64,000 nt of DNA from Kofleriaceae bacterium. GTDB lineage: Bacteria > Myxococcota_A > Polyangia > Haliangiales > Haliangiaceae. Shown one piece after another: positions 33,151 to 44,714 of this stretch. Under the pieces are notes generated by a model that made no database searches, had not been told where the DNA came from, and saw only the letters and a list, made by a program, of their open reading frames with translations. The translations under genes and the position numbers were made by a program. Positions within the stretch are counted from its first letter, which is position 1. The number at the start of each line of letters is the position of its first letter. The stretch lies in NCBI GenBank assembly GCA_020633495.1, contig JACKDR010000034.1, positions 4,667-68,666 on the forward strand, written 5' to 3'.

Positions 33151-34476
33151 TCAGTCCGGTACGACCTCGCCGGTGGCGGCCGGATCGAGGAGGCTGCCCA
33201 GGTTGGCGACGGTGGCGTCGCGCCCCGCGAGCTGGCCGGTCTGGCGATCGAGCCAGTTCCACTCGATGAACTTGACGACCGACGAGTGCTCCAGCTCGAC
33301 GTGCGACACCGTGTTGGCCTTCGCGAACGGCCCGACGACCAGGAACGGGACCCGGGTGCCGTAGGGCTGGCCGTCGGCGCCGTCGCCCGGCGGCGCGACC
33401 GGGTCGAAGAAGCCACCGCCCTCGTCCCAGGTGACCAGGACCAGCGTGTCCTCGCCGTAGGCGCTGGCCTCGACCGCGTCGATGACGCCCTGGACGAACG
33501 CGATGCCGTCGGAGATCCGCGTCGACAGCCCGGGGTGCTCGGTGTGGTAGCCGAGGCCGCGCACGAACACGACCTGGGGCAGCGCGCTGGCGTCGAGGTC
33601 CTGCTGCAGCTTCGCGAAGTCGCGCATGTACGCCGGATCGTCGGCGAAGTCGGTGTAGTACGCCGCCGGGATGTCCGACGGGTCGTAGGTGCACGGGTAG
33701 ATGTCGATGCCGGCGGGGCAGTCGGGCGGCGCGCTGGCGCAGGTGTCGGCGCCGGTGATCGAGGCCACCATCGCGTCGTAGCCCTCGATGTAGAACGACC
33801 ACGACACGCCGGCGTCGGCGAGCAGGTGGCCGAGCGTCGGGCCCGGGAAGCTCATCGCGTCGCGGATGAAGCTGCACTGGGCGCCGATCGCGTCGGGCTT
33901 GAAGTCGTTGTCGGTGAAGACCCACTGGGCCCGCATGAAGTACATGTCGTTGGCCGAGCTCTGCCCGGAGATCGGCTGGAAGTAGCGGTCGGCCATCGCG
34001 CCGGCCGCCGCCAGCGCCCGGTACGGCGCGATCACCGCCTCGTCGGCGCGCGCGAAGTTGCGCGGGTCCGAGCAGGTCGTGCCGGTGACGTACTGGTCCA
34101 TGAGGCCGCCGTTGGCCTCGCGCAGCTCGCAGTCCTGCTCGTGGTTGGGGTCGTAGGCGCCGTTGGCGGCGTCGTCGAGGACGATCGGCGACGCCCCCGA
34201 CGGCTCGGTGGCGGGGCCGGCCTCGCAGCAGCCCGGCCCGTCGGTGCACGTCGGCGCCGACCCCGGGGCCGCCGTGCAGTAGGTGCCGAAGTAGTTGTCG
34301 AAGGTGTGGTTCTCCTGCTGGATGATCACCACGTGGTTGATCCGCGACACCGGGCACGGGCCGTCGCAGTCGCCCGGCTGACGCGACGGCGTGTCGCCGC
34401 CGCCGCACCCGGCGGCGACGAGGAGCAGGGTCGACAGCAACCAGCGGCCGGAGCGACGAGGCGAGCGACGAGCCAT
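33151..34476 (-). CDS. Phosphoesterase (acid phosphatase/phospholipase C family) lipoprotein
   Basis: The protein has 441 residues with lipobox AAGC (Cys24). The catalytic domain opens VSRINHVVIIQQENHTFDNYFG, the metal- and nucleophile-containing signature of the phosphoesterase family that includes phospholipase C and AcpA (the Thr in ENHTFD is the proposed nucleophile). It continues with SWSFYIEGYD, LVLVTWDEGGGFFDP (conserved Asp, Glu) and RVPFLVVGPFAK. Acts outside the cytoplasmic membrane on phosphate esters of unknown identity. Confidence 0.85.
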   Translation of the reverse strand: MARRSPRRSGRWLLSTLLLVAAGCGGGDTPSRQPGDCDGPCPVSRINHVVIIQQENHTFDNYFGTYCTAAPGSAPTCTDGPGCCEAGPATEPSGASPIVLDDAANGAYDPNHEQDCELREANGGLMDQYVTGTTCSDPRNFARADEAVIAPYRALAAAGAMADRYFQPISGQSSANDMYFMRAQWVFTDNDFKPDAIGAQCSFIRDAMSFPGPTLGHLLADAGVSWSFYIEGYDAMVASITGADTCASAPPDCPAGIDIYPCTYDPSDIPAAYYTDFADDPAYMRDFAKLQQDLDASALPQVVFVRGLGYHTEHPGLSTRISDGIAFVQGVIDAVEASAYGEDTLVLVTWDEGGGFFDPVAPPGDGADGQPYGTRVPFLVVGPFAKANTVSHVELEHSSVVKFIEWNWLDRQTGQLAGRDATVANLGSLLDPAATGEVVPD

Positions 34477-34615
34477 GCCTCGATCCTAGGGGAGAAGGCC
34501 CATGCCGTGCGGACCGAAGTGACAAATCTATCGCGCACGGGTCGCACCTCGGCAACATCCCGATCCCCGGCCGTGGCGACCGCCAGGCGGCGGGCGCCGG
34601 CCTTCCCGCGATCGC

Positions 34616-35428
34616 TCAGGCCGGGCCGGCCGCGGCCGCGCCCGGCCCCGCGACCCGGTCGGCGAAGCGGGTGATCTCGTCGACCAGCAGGTCGGCGTCG
34701 TGGTCGAGGGTGGCGACGTGGAACGAGCGCTCGAGCACCAGCTCGGTCACGTCCTTGCCGGCGAGCGCGCGCAGCACCGCGCGCGAGTTCTCCGGAGACA
34801 CGCTGTGGTCCTGGGGCGAGTACGCGACCAGCACCGGGATCGCGATGCCGGGGAGGGCCGCGCGCAGCGCCGGCAGCACGCGCATCGCCGAGTACGCGGC
34901 CTTGAGCGGCACCGTCGGGTAGGCGTGCTCGTCGCCGCCGCGCGCGATGTCGTTCTTGGCCAGGCCGGCCAGCCTGGCCGGGATCGCCGGGATGAACAGC
35001 TGGGTGACCGGCGCCAGCCGGGCGGCGACGCCGGCGCGATCGAGCACGGTGCCGTTGATCGCGACGGCGCCGGCGAGGACGTCCCCGCGGCTGGCGGCGA
35101 GATCGAGCGCGATCGTGCCACCGAGGCTGAGCCCGGCGACGACGACCCGCTTGCCGGCGGCGTGCAGCGCCACCGCGGCGCGCTCGACCTCGCCGCGCCA
35201 GTCGACGTAGCGGGTCGCCTTCATGTCGCGCCAGTGGGTGCCGTGGCCGGGCAGGCGCACGACCTCGACCGCGAAGCCGCGACCGGCCAGGGCCTCGCCG
35301 ACGCCGCGGGTCGCGGTCGGGTTGCCGGTGAAGCCGTGCGACACGACGATGCCGATGCCGGCGCGCGCGCCGGCGCCGGGCGCGCTCCAGGGCTCGGCGC
35401 CCGAGATCAGGGGGTAGCGATCCGACAT
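34616..35428 (-). CDS. Alpha/beta hydrolase (carboxylesterase/monoacylglycerol-lipase type)
   Basis: The protein has 270 residues, cytosolic in appearance. The nucleophile elbow is AGLSLGG, the catalytic Asp is in AYSPQDHSVSPEN and the His in SFHVATLDHD. The oxyanion loop VVSHGFTGNP and the layout resemble Est30/lipase-like carboxylesterases. The chemistry would be hydrolysis of short acyl esters. It is divergent from the kinase gene at 35585 with 156 bases between. Confidence 0.85.
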   Translation of the reverse strand: MSDRYPLISGAEPWSAPGAGARAGIGIVVSHGFTGNPTATRGVGEALAGRGFAVEVVRLPGHGTHWRDMKATRYVDWRGEVERAAVALHAAGKRVVVAGLSLGGTIALDLAASRGDVLAGAVAINGTVLDRAGVAARLAPVTQLFIPAIPARLAGLAKNDIARGGDEHAYPTVPLKAAYSAMRVLPALRAALPGIAIPVLVAYSPQDHSVSPENSRAVLRALAGKDVTELVLERSFHVATLDHDADLLVDEITRFADRVAGPGAAAAGPA

Positions 35429-35584
35429 CACGGCCGCGACCTTACCGCGGTCGTGGCGTCCGACGCGCGCCCACGCCGGTGCTGCGACGGCGGCGGCGCC
35501 GCGCGCGGCCGCGCCGCGGCTGATCGGCGACGGCTCGACGAGGCGCTCCCGGCGGCGCCACCGGATCTGCGATACTGAGGACGG

Positions 35585-38500
35585 TTGGCCGACCACGATC
35601 CCCACGACGACCGGACGCGCTTCGAGATCCGCCGCGAGCTCGGCTCCGGCGGCATGGGCGTCGTCTACGAGGCCCTCGATCGCGAGCTCGATCAGCTGGT
35701 CGCGCTCAAGACCCTGCGCCGCGCCGACGGCCGCTGGCTGGCCCGCTTCAAGCACGAGTTCCGCGCGCTGCACGACCTCGCCCACCCCAACATCGTCGCG
35801 CTGGGCGAGTTCTTCGAGGGTGACGGCGAGCCGTTCTTCACGATGGAGCTGGTCCACGGCGACAACTTCCTCGACCACGTGCGCGGCGCGGGCGGCGTCG
35901 CCGCGGCGGCCGCCCAGGCCGCCGCCGCCAGCGACCGCGCGCTGCGCTCGACGCGGGTGGCCGCCGACGACGCCCCGTCGGCGGACGCGCTGGCCGACGC
36001 CGCGGCGGCCGCGGCTGCGCCCGCGCCCGCGATCGCGGCGCCGGCGCCCGCGATCCCCTACGACGACGGCCGCCTGCGACCGGCGCTGCGGCAGCTCGCC
36101 GCGGGGCTCGCGGCCCTGCACGCCGCCGGCAAGGTCCACCGCGACATCAAGCCGTCGAACATCCTGGTCACCGACGAGGGACGCGTCGTCCTGCTCGACT
36201 TCGGCCTGGTCACCGAGGCGGCGATGACCGAGGCGTCGCGCGACGACGTCGTCGGCACGGTCGCGTACATGGCGCCGGAGCAGGCGCTGTCGGGCGACGT
36301 CACCACCGCCGCCGACTGGTACAGCTTCGGCGTCGTCCTGTACGAGGCGCTGACCGGCGTCTTGCCCCACGACGGCGCGACCCCGTACGAGCTGCTGCTC
36401 CGCAAGCAGCAGCGCGAGGTCGTGCCGCCGCGCCAGCTGGTCGCCACCGTGCCCGAGGATCTCGACGCGCTGTGCACCGCGCTGCTGCAGCCCCACGTCC
36501 GCGACCGCCCGGCGGCCGCCGAGATCCTCGAGCGCCTGGGCCGCGACGACGCCAGCGCCACGGCCGGCGCCGCGGTCGGCGACGGCCCCGAGGCGGCGCC
36601 GTTCGTGGGCCGCGCCGACGAGCTGCGGCGGCTGCGCGACGGCTACGCGCGCAGCCGCGACGCCGCGCTCGTGTGCCTGGTCGAGGGCGTGTCGGGCGTC
36701 GGCAAGACCCAGCTCGTCGACCGCTTCCTCGAGCAGCTCGCCCGCGACGAGCCCGACACCGTCGTGCTGACCAGCCGCTGCTACGAGCGCGAGGCGGTGT
36801 CGTACAAGGCCTTCGACGGCATCGCGCTGGGCCTGACCCGCTACCTCGCCCACCTGCCGGCGGTGCAGGTCGCCGAGCTGATGCCGCGGCGGCCGGCGCT
36901 GCTGGCCCGGCTGTTCCCGGTGCTCAAGCGCGTCGAGGCGATCGCCACGGCGGCGCCGGTGCCGGACCTCGCCGATCCGCACGACCAACGGCGCCGGATG
37001 TTCGCGGCCCTGCGCGAGCTGTTCCTGCGCCTGACCGCGCGCCGGCGCGTGGTCTGGTTCATCGACGACCTGCAGTGGACCGACGCCGACAGCCTGGTCC
37101 TGCTGCAGGAGCTGGTCGCCCACGAGGATCGCCTGGCGGTCTTCATCGTCGCGACGCTGCGCGCCGACGACGCCCCGCCGCAGCAGGCGCTGCTCGCGCG
37201 GCTCGCCGAGCTGGCGCCGACCGAGCGGCTCCGCCTCGACGAGCTCGCGCCGGGCGAGGCCCGCGAGCTGGCCGGCCTGCTGCTGCCGGGCCGCGACCGC
37301 GCGACCCTCGACGCGGTCGCCGCCGACGCCGGCGGTCACCCGCTGTTCCTCCAGGAGCTGGCCCGTCACAGCGACGGCGTCGCGGGCGCGGCCGCGGCGG
37401 CGCCGGGCGCCACCTTCGACGAGATGCTCACCGCGCGCATCGACCGCCTGCCCCGCGACGCCCGGGCCTTGCTCGAGGTCGTGGCGCTGGCCGGCGGGCC
37501 GCTGTCGCAGGAGGTCGCCGCGCTCGCGACCTCGCTGTCGAGCGCCGATCAGATCAAGGCGGCGACCGTGCTGCGCGCCGCCCACCTCGCCCGCACCGAC
37601 GGGGTCCGCCGCCACGATCGCATCGTCGCTTACCACGACCGGGTGCGCGAGCACGTCAGCGCGCGGCTCGACGCGCCGCGCCGGCAGCACCTGCACGAGC
37701 GCCTGGCGATCGCGCTGGAGCAGACCGGCGCGGCGGCGCACGACCCGCGGGCGCTGGTCCGCCACGCCCGCGCCGCCGGCCAGCGCGAGATCGCCGCCGG
37801 CCACGCCCGCGCCGCCGCGCGCCACGCCATGACGGCGCTGGCGTTCGATCAGGCCGCCGAGTTCTTCGCGATCGCGCTCGAGCTCGGCAGCTACGACCAG
37901 GACACCGCGCGCGGCCTCGAGATCGAGCTGGCGACCGCGCTGATGCACGCCGGCCGCGGCCCCGAGGCGGCGGCCCACTTCGTCGCCGCCGCCGAGGGCG
38001 CCGACCCCGCGGTGCGGCTCGACTGCCAGCGCCAGGCCGCGGACCAGTGGATCATCACCGGCCACCTCGAGCGCGGCATGGAGGCGCTGCGCTCGTCGCT
38101 CGCCGACATCGGCGAGCCGCTGGCGGCGACGCCGCGGCGCGCGCTGGCCCGGGTGCTGTGGAACCGGACCCGGCTGCGCCTGCGCGGCGTCCGCCACGAG
38201 CTGCGTCGCGACACCCAGGTCCCGGTCGAGACCCTGCGCCAGCTCGACGTCCTCAAGGCGGTCGCGCACGGCCTGGCGATGGTCGACAACATCCGCGGCG
38301 CCGACTTCAACGGGCGGTTCCTGCTGCTCGCGCTCGCGACCGGGGAGTCGCGCCGCCTGGTCGCCGCGCTCGCCACCGAGGTGGTCTTCCTGGCCAGCCA
38401 GGCCGGCCGGGCCGGCCGCCGGGCCCGCCGCCTGTACGACGAGCTGGCGCGCCTCGCCGACGACTGCCCCGACGCCGCGTTCGCGCGCACCTGGCTGCTG

Positions 38501-39400
38501 CTGGCCGACGGCGCCGCGTGCTTCTTCGAGGGTCGCTTCGCGCCGGCGGCCCGCGCGCTCGAGGAGGCGGAGCGGGTCTCGACCGAGGGCCAGGAGGGCA
38601 TGACCTACGAGCGCAACAACACGCGCGTGTTCCGGATCCACACGCTGCGCCTGCTCGGCGCGCTGCGCCAGCAACACGCGCTGATCCGCGAGTTCGTGCG
38701 CGGCGGTCAGCAGCGCGGCGACCGCTACCTGGTCACGACGCTGCGGCTGCTGCAGGGCCAGGCGCTGCTGGCGCGCGACGATCGCGACGCCGCCCGCGCC
38801 AGCGTCGACGAGGTGTCGTGGTCGCCGCCCGACCGGGGCTTCCACCTCCAGCACTGGTACGAGCTGCGGGCGCGGGTCGAGCTGGCGATCTACGAGGGCG
38901 CCGCCGCCGCGGCGGTGCCGCGGCTGGCGCCGACGTTCGCCGCCCTCGAGCGCTCGATGCTGCTGCGCGTGAAGCTGGTCCGCGCCGACGCGGTCGCGCT
39001 GCGCGGCCGGCTCCTGCTCGCCGCCGTCGCCGAGGGCGCGGCGCCGCCGGCGTCGCTGGCCGAGGTCCGGCGGCTGGTGCGCGAGCTCCGCGGCGAGCGC
39101 GCCGGCTACGCCACGGTCTACGCCCACCTGCTCGCCGCCGGGGTCGCCGCGCTCGACCGACGGCCGCCGCGCGACGACGACGACGACGACGTGACCTGGC
39201 TGCGACGCGCCGTCGACGACGCCGGGCGCCACGACATGGCCCTGCACCACGCCGCCGCCCAGGCCGCGCTCGGCGCCCGGCTCGGCGGCGACGAGGGGGC
39301 GCGGCTGTCCGCCGCCGCCGCGACGTACGCCGCGGACGAGGGCGTCGTCGAGCCCGCGCGCTTCTTCGCGGTCCAGGCGCCCGGGCTCGGGCGCCGGTGA
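35585..39400 (+). CDS. Ser/Thr kinase fused to AAA-type ATPase and TPR-like region
   Basis: The protein has 1271 residues and starts at TTG 35585, the last start codon before the kinase domain. Kinase domain: GSGGMGVVYEA, VALKTL, HRDIKPSN (complete), LLDFGLV, APEQ. An Ala-rich insert (about 105-155) breaks the N-lobe/C-lobe hinge. From about 340 there is an AAA/ORC-like ATPase with Walker A GVSGVGKTQL (about 370) and Walker B WFIDDLQWTD (about 490). The remaining 700 residues are helical repeats of TPR type. The layout matches large bacterial kinases linked to transcriptional control. Its closest relative here is the minus-strand gene at 49169. Confidence 0.9.
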   Translation: MADHDPHDDRTRFEIRRELGSGGMGVVYEALDRELDQLVALKTLRRADGRWLARFKHEFRALHDLAHPNIVALGEFFEGDGEPFFTMELVHGDNFLDHVRGAGGVAAAAAQAAAASDRALRSTRVAADDAPSADALADAAAAAAAPAPAIAAPAPAIPYDDGRLRPALRQLAAGLAALHAAGKVHRDIKPSNILVTDEGRVVLLDFGLVTEAAMTEASRDDVVGTVAYMAPEQALSGDVTTAADWYSFGVVLYEALTGVLPHDGATPYELLLRKQQREVVPPRQLVATVPEDLDALCTALLQPHVRDRPAAAEILERLGRDDASATAGAAVGDGPEAAPFVGRADELRRLRDGYARSRDAALVCLVEGVSGVGKTQLVDRFLEQLARDEPDTVVLTSRCYEREAVSYKAFDGIALGLTRYLAHLPAVQVAELMPRRPALLARLFPVLKRVEAIATAAPVPDLADPHDQRRRMFAALRELFLRLTARRRVVWFIDDLQWTDADSLVLLQELVAHEDRLAVFIVATLRADDAPPQQALLARLAELAPTERLRLDELAPGEARELAGLLLPGRDRATLDAVAADAGGHPLFLQELARHSDGVAGAAAAAPGATFDEMLTARIDRLPRDARALLEVVALAGGPLSQEVAALATSLSSADQIKAATVLRAAHLARTDGVRRHDRIVAYHDRVREHVSARLDAPRRQHLHERLAIALEQTGAAAHDPRALVRHARAAGQREIAAGHARAAARHAMTALAFDQAAEFFAIALELGSYDQDTARGLEIELATALMHAGRGPEAAAHFVAAAEGADPAVRLDCQRQAADQWIITGHLERGMEALRSSLADIGEPLAATPRRALARVLWNRTRLRLRGVRHELRRDTQVPVETLRQLDVLKAVAHGLAMVDNIRGADFNGRFLLLALATGESRRLVAALATEVVFLASQAGRAGRRARRLYDELARLADDCPDAAFARTWLLLADGAACFFEGRFAPAARALEEAERVSTEGQEGMTYERNNTRVFRIHTLRLLGALRQQHALIREFVRGGQQRGDRYLVTTLRLLQGQALLARDDRDAARASVDEVSWSPPDRGFHLQHWYELRARVELAIYEGAAAAAVPRLAPTFAALERSMLLRVKLVRADAVALRGRLLLAAVAEGAAPPASLAEVRRLVRELRGERAGYATVYAHLLAAGVAALDRRPPRDDDDDDVTWLRRAVDDAGRHDMALHHAAAQAALGARLGGDEGARLSAAAATYAADEGVVEPARFFAVQAPGLGRR

Positions 39401-39409
39401 GCGGGCCGC

Positions 39410-39955
39410 TTACTGGCCGCGCCGCACGGTGAAGGCCGCGACGAAGCGCCGGTCGAGCCCGCCCGGATCGATCCGCGGCTCCTGGCGATGGGCGAGGACG
39501 CCGATCCGGTAGCCGGCCAGGCACGCCCGGTCCGACGCCGGGATCGTGGCGCTGATGCCGGGCCGCTCCTCCTCGAGCTCCTCCAGGATGTCCTCGTAGC
39601 CGTCGACGCCGACCGCCGCCTCGAGCCTCATGAACGCGACGCCGTTGTCGTCGCCGAGCATCAGCTCGTCGTAGGCGTAGCCCTTGTAGCTGACCTGCGC
39701 CATCGCGGCGCGGAGCGCGTCGCGGAGCGCGTCCTCGGGGATCGCGTACAGCGACATCGCGAGATCGCGGTCGTACGAGAAGGCGAACAGGACGTGGCCC
39801 GGGCGCGCCGCCAGCTCGGCGGCGCTCAGCTCCGCCATCGGCACCGCGAGCTCGGCCTCGGCGAAGCGCTCGGCGAGGGCGGCGCGCGACGCCACCGGGT
39901 CGGCGGCGTCGAGGCGCGGGACGCCCCAGTCGGAGAAGTAGTCGACGACGGCCAT
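39410..39955 (-). CDS. Hypothetical protein (181 aa)
   Basis: It begins MAVVDYFSDWGVPRLDAADP and contains regular alpha/beta segments (GHVLFAFSYDRDLAMSLYAI, AQVSYKGYAYDELMLGD, YEDILEELEEERPG). No signal peptide, no catalytic motif and no family that I recognise. It is convergent with the kinase gene, with the stops 9 bases apart, and divergent from DNA polymerase B (138 bases). Confidence 0.6.
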   Translation of the reverse strand: MAVVDYFSDWGVPRLDAADPVASRAALAERFAEAELAVPMAELSAAELAARPGHVLFAFSYDRDLAMSLYAIPEDALRDALRAAMAQVSYKGYAYDELMLGDDNGVAFMRLEAAVGVDGYEDILEELEEERPGISATIPASDRACLAGYRIGVLAHRQEPRIDPGGLDRRFVAAFTVRRGQ

Positions 39956-40093
39956 CGGACGCGCCTGGGACCCGGGGGTGAGCGCCGCGGTGCGGCGCGA
40001 CCGGATCCCGCGACCATGGTGGCACGATCTCGGCGGCGCCGGGCCGGTGGGGCGCGGCGCCGCGCGCGGGCCGTGTAGGCTTCGGGGTCCGCC

Positions 40094-42559
<2,466 letters not shown>

Positions 42560-42564
42560 CGCGC

Positions 42565-42933
42565 TCAGCGATCGCGCAGGTGCTCGAGCACCAGCGCCAG
42601 GCGCTGCGGCACCGCGGGATCCTTCGACGTCCACATCAGCGCGATCCCCGCGGGCCGGTTCGGGCCGCCGAGATCGACCCGGACCACCTCGGCGTCGACC
42701 TCGAGGTCGAGCGGATCGCCGTAGGCGTCGGGGCCGACGTCGAAGTAGACCGTGACCGCGTCGCCGACCCGCACCACCGGCATCTGGCGCAGCGCGGGCC
42801 GCAGCCGGATGCCGCCCGCCAAGACGTCGTCGACGTCGAGCTCGCTGGCGGCGTCGCTGTGGCGCAGCGTCACCCGCGCGACCACGGGCTCGCGCGGCGC
42901 GCTGCGACGGTCGTGGCGACCGGGACCGCTCAT
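42565..42933 (-). CDS. PilZ domain protein
   Basis: The protein has 122 residues. RRSAPREPVVARVTL matches the RxxxR c-di-GMP-binding motif, with DDVLAGGIRL as the DxSxxG-like segment (Ser not conserved, so binding may be altered). It is a single domain with no effector. It lies next to the plus-strand DNA polymerase gene and 59 bases after the DUF6691-like gene, on the same strand as that operon. It could bind c-di-GMP. Confidence 0.65.
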   Translation of the reverse strand: MSGPGRHDRRSAPREPVVARVTLRHSDAASELDVDDVLAGGIRLRPALRQMPVVRVGDAVTVYFDVGPDAYGDPLDLEVDAEVVRVDLGGPNRPAGIALMWTSKDPAVPQRLALVLEHLRDR

Positions 42934-42992
42934 CCCCTGGTGGTACCGCGAGCCGCGGTCGATGGGCAAATCCGCGACGCGCCGGCCCCCGC

Positions 42993-43541
42993 TCACGAGG
43001 CGTCGGCCGCGCCACGCCGGGGCCGCACCACCAGGTACAGCACCCCCGCGGCGACCTCGGCGAGCAGCAGCGCGAGCAGCCAGGGCGCGACCCCGAGCAG
43101 GCGCGGCAGGGTCGTGACGCCGAGATCGCCGAGGCGCGCCAGCCGCGGCGCCAGGGTCGGCCACGCCGCGCCGTAGGCGAGCGCGCCCGCGATCAGGCCG
43201 AGCGAGCCCGCGACCAGGTTGTCGAGCCGGCCCTCGCCGACCCCGACCATGATGGTGCCGGGGCAGAAGCCCGACAGCGCCATGCCGGCGCCGAAGACGA
43301 CGCCGCCGATCAGCGCCGCGCCCAGCGCCGGCGTCGGCACCGGCACCGCGTCGGCCACGCCCAGGGCGCCGAGGCCGACCACGCCGATCGCCGCCGAGGC
43401 CAGCGCCGCCAGCATCAGCTCGAGCACGGCCAGATCGCGCAGGCGGTAGACCCCGACGATGCGGTCGTAGCGGGCCAGCCCGGCCTTGTGCAGCAGCCAG
43501 CCGAAGGTCAGCCCGATGGCCAGCGGGTACACCACGGTCAT
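42993..43541 (-). CDS. YeeE/YedE-type membrane protein, DUF6691-like half
   Basis: The protein has 182 residues with four to five helices. It starts at ATG 43541, overlapping the previous stop by 4 bases (ATGA). It contains ALSGFCPGTIMVGVGEGRLD, in which the Cys is the equivalent of the conserved Cys of the second half of YeeE/YedE. In the well-known TsuA-type thiosulfate transporter a single chain has both halves; here they are separate. The end RPRRGAADAS is basic. It is the last gene of the overlap-coupled unit. Confidence 0.78.
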   Translation of the reverse strand: MTVVYPLAIGLTFGWLLHKAGLARYDRIVGVYRLRDLAVLELMLAALASAAIGVVGLGALGVADAVPVPTPALGAALIGGVVFGAGMALSGFCPGTIMVGVGEGRLDNLVAGSLGLIAGALAYGAAWPTLAPRLARLGDLGVTTLPRLLGVAPWLLALLLAEVAAGVLYLVVRPRRGAADAS

Positions 43542-43996
43542 CGCGGCCCCCGGCGCCGGTGGACCAGCAGCGCGGTCGGGATCCCGCCGGTGAACATGCC
43601 GGCCATGAACAGGAACGCGCCCGGGACCAGGACCGCGCCGCCCGACATCGCCAGGCTCGCGGTGCAGCCACCGGCGACGCCGGCGGCGAACCCCGTCAGC
43701 GCGGCGCCGACGAACGCGACCGCCCAGCGGCGCGCCACGCTCGGGCCGTAGACCTCCTCCCAGCCGGCGTCCGGCATGGTGCGGATCCGGAACGTGCCGC
43801 TGGCGACCGCGGACGCCGCGGCGCCGAGGCCGACCCCCAGCCACGCCCACAGATCCCACGACCACGACCGCGGCCCGACGACGTGGCGCCAGTACGGCGC
43901 CGCCGGCGCGACCGCGCGGCCGGCGGCGCCCGCGAGCTGCTGGTACGCGGCGGCGCCGCTGAGCCGGTGGCCGAGGGCGAGCGACGCGGTGATCAC
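43538..43996 (-). CDS. YeeE/YedE family sulfur-transport protein, first half
   Basis: The protein has 152 residues and starts at GTG 43996, which overlaps the stop of the cytochrome gene by four bases (GTGA). It has about four helices with the signature GVAGGCTASLAMSGG, holding the conserved Cys of YeeE/YedE transporters, and SWDLWAWLGVGLGAAASA. In the family the Cys of both halves handle the sulfur species in the pore. The pair with the next gene makes one transporter. Thiosulfate as cargo is a guess from family knowledge. Confidence 0.8.
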   Translation of the reverse strand: MITASLALGHRLSGAAAYQQLAGAAGRAVAPAAPYWRHVVGPRSWSWDLWAWLGVGLGAAASAVASGTFRIRTMPDAGWEEVYGPSVARRWAVAFVGAALTGFAAGVAGGCTASLAMSGGAVLVPGAFLFMAGMFTGGIPTALLVHRRRGPR

Positions 43997-44604
43997 GACG
44001 CCGAGCCCCGAGCCCGGCGAGCGTCGGGCTCCACGCCGGCGCGCGCGCGCGGCGGCGAGCGCGCGCGCAGCGGCGACGCCACCGGCGCGCCACGACGGCG
44101 GCGCTCGGCGCGGACGATCGCGATCGTGCCGCCGACGCCGAGCACCAGGACCAGCGCGGCGGCGACGGTGTTGGCGACGCCGGCCGGTGGCGAGGGGCTC
44201 GCGCGCGACGGCGGCCCGGTGACAGCGGCGGCGGGCGGCCGGCGCGCGGCCTCGTCGACGTAGCCGGCGAGCAGCGGCGCCGGATCGGCGTGACAGTCCG
44301 CGCACGCCGCCTCGGTCAGCGGCGCGGCCAGGCCGACGTGCGCGGCGTCGCGGCGGGTCGCGGTGGCGTCGCCGCCGTGGCAGCGGGCGCAGAAGTCGCC
44401 GAAGGCATGGTCGCCGTGCCACGGCGAGCCGTCGCGCTCGACCGGACGCTCGCCGCGCTCCTCGTGACAGGCGCGGCAGGTCGAGCGCTGGCCGCCGCAG
44501 CTCTGGGCCGCCGCGACGCGCGCGCCCAGGCCCACCGCGACCAGCGCCAGGCCGACGACGATCGCGCCGCGCACGCCGTGCAGCGCACGGGTCACGCCAC
44601 GCAT
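43993..44604 (-). CDS. Triheme c-type cytochrome, exported
   Basis: The protein has 203 residues. A signal or anchor helix (about 13-33) ends at AAAQSC. Three CxxCH heme sites follow: CRACH (43-47), CARCH (72-76) and CADCH (101-105). A second transmembrane helix (about 144-164) precedes a basic C-terminus. The mature protein would face the periplasm, with hemes covalently attached by the cytochrome c maturation system. It is the first gene of a three-gene overlapping unit with the split YeeE/YedE pair. A redox role linked to sulfur uptake is inferred. Confidence 0.87.
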   Translation of the reverse strand: MRGVTRALHGVRGAIVVGLALVAVGLGARVAAAQSCGGQRSTCRACHEERGERPVERDGSPWHGDHAFGDFCARCHGGDATATRRDAAHVGLAAPLTEAACADCHADPAPLLAGYVDEAARRPPAAAVTGPPSRASPSPPAGVANTVAAALVLVLGVGGTIAIVRAERRRRGAPVASPLRARSPPRARAGVEPDARRARGSAS

Positions 44605-44714
44605 CTTCTGCACTCCGCGACCGCCATGGTCGTCACCGAACCGAGCGAGCAAGCCGGATGCCAGCCGCCGGGCCGCTGGCCGGTGTCACGGCGGAACCGG
44701 GAGCCCGCGCGCGC

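Noticed and set aside
34616..39250. Minus-strand open frame of about 1544 codons under the kinase gene
   Set aside because: It extends the esterase frame through the antisense of the plus-strand kinase. Composition is Arg/Ala/Gln-rich without domains; only the last 270 codons (from ATG 35428) are a real protein.
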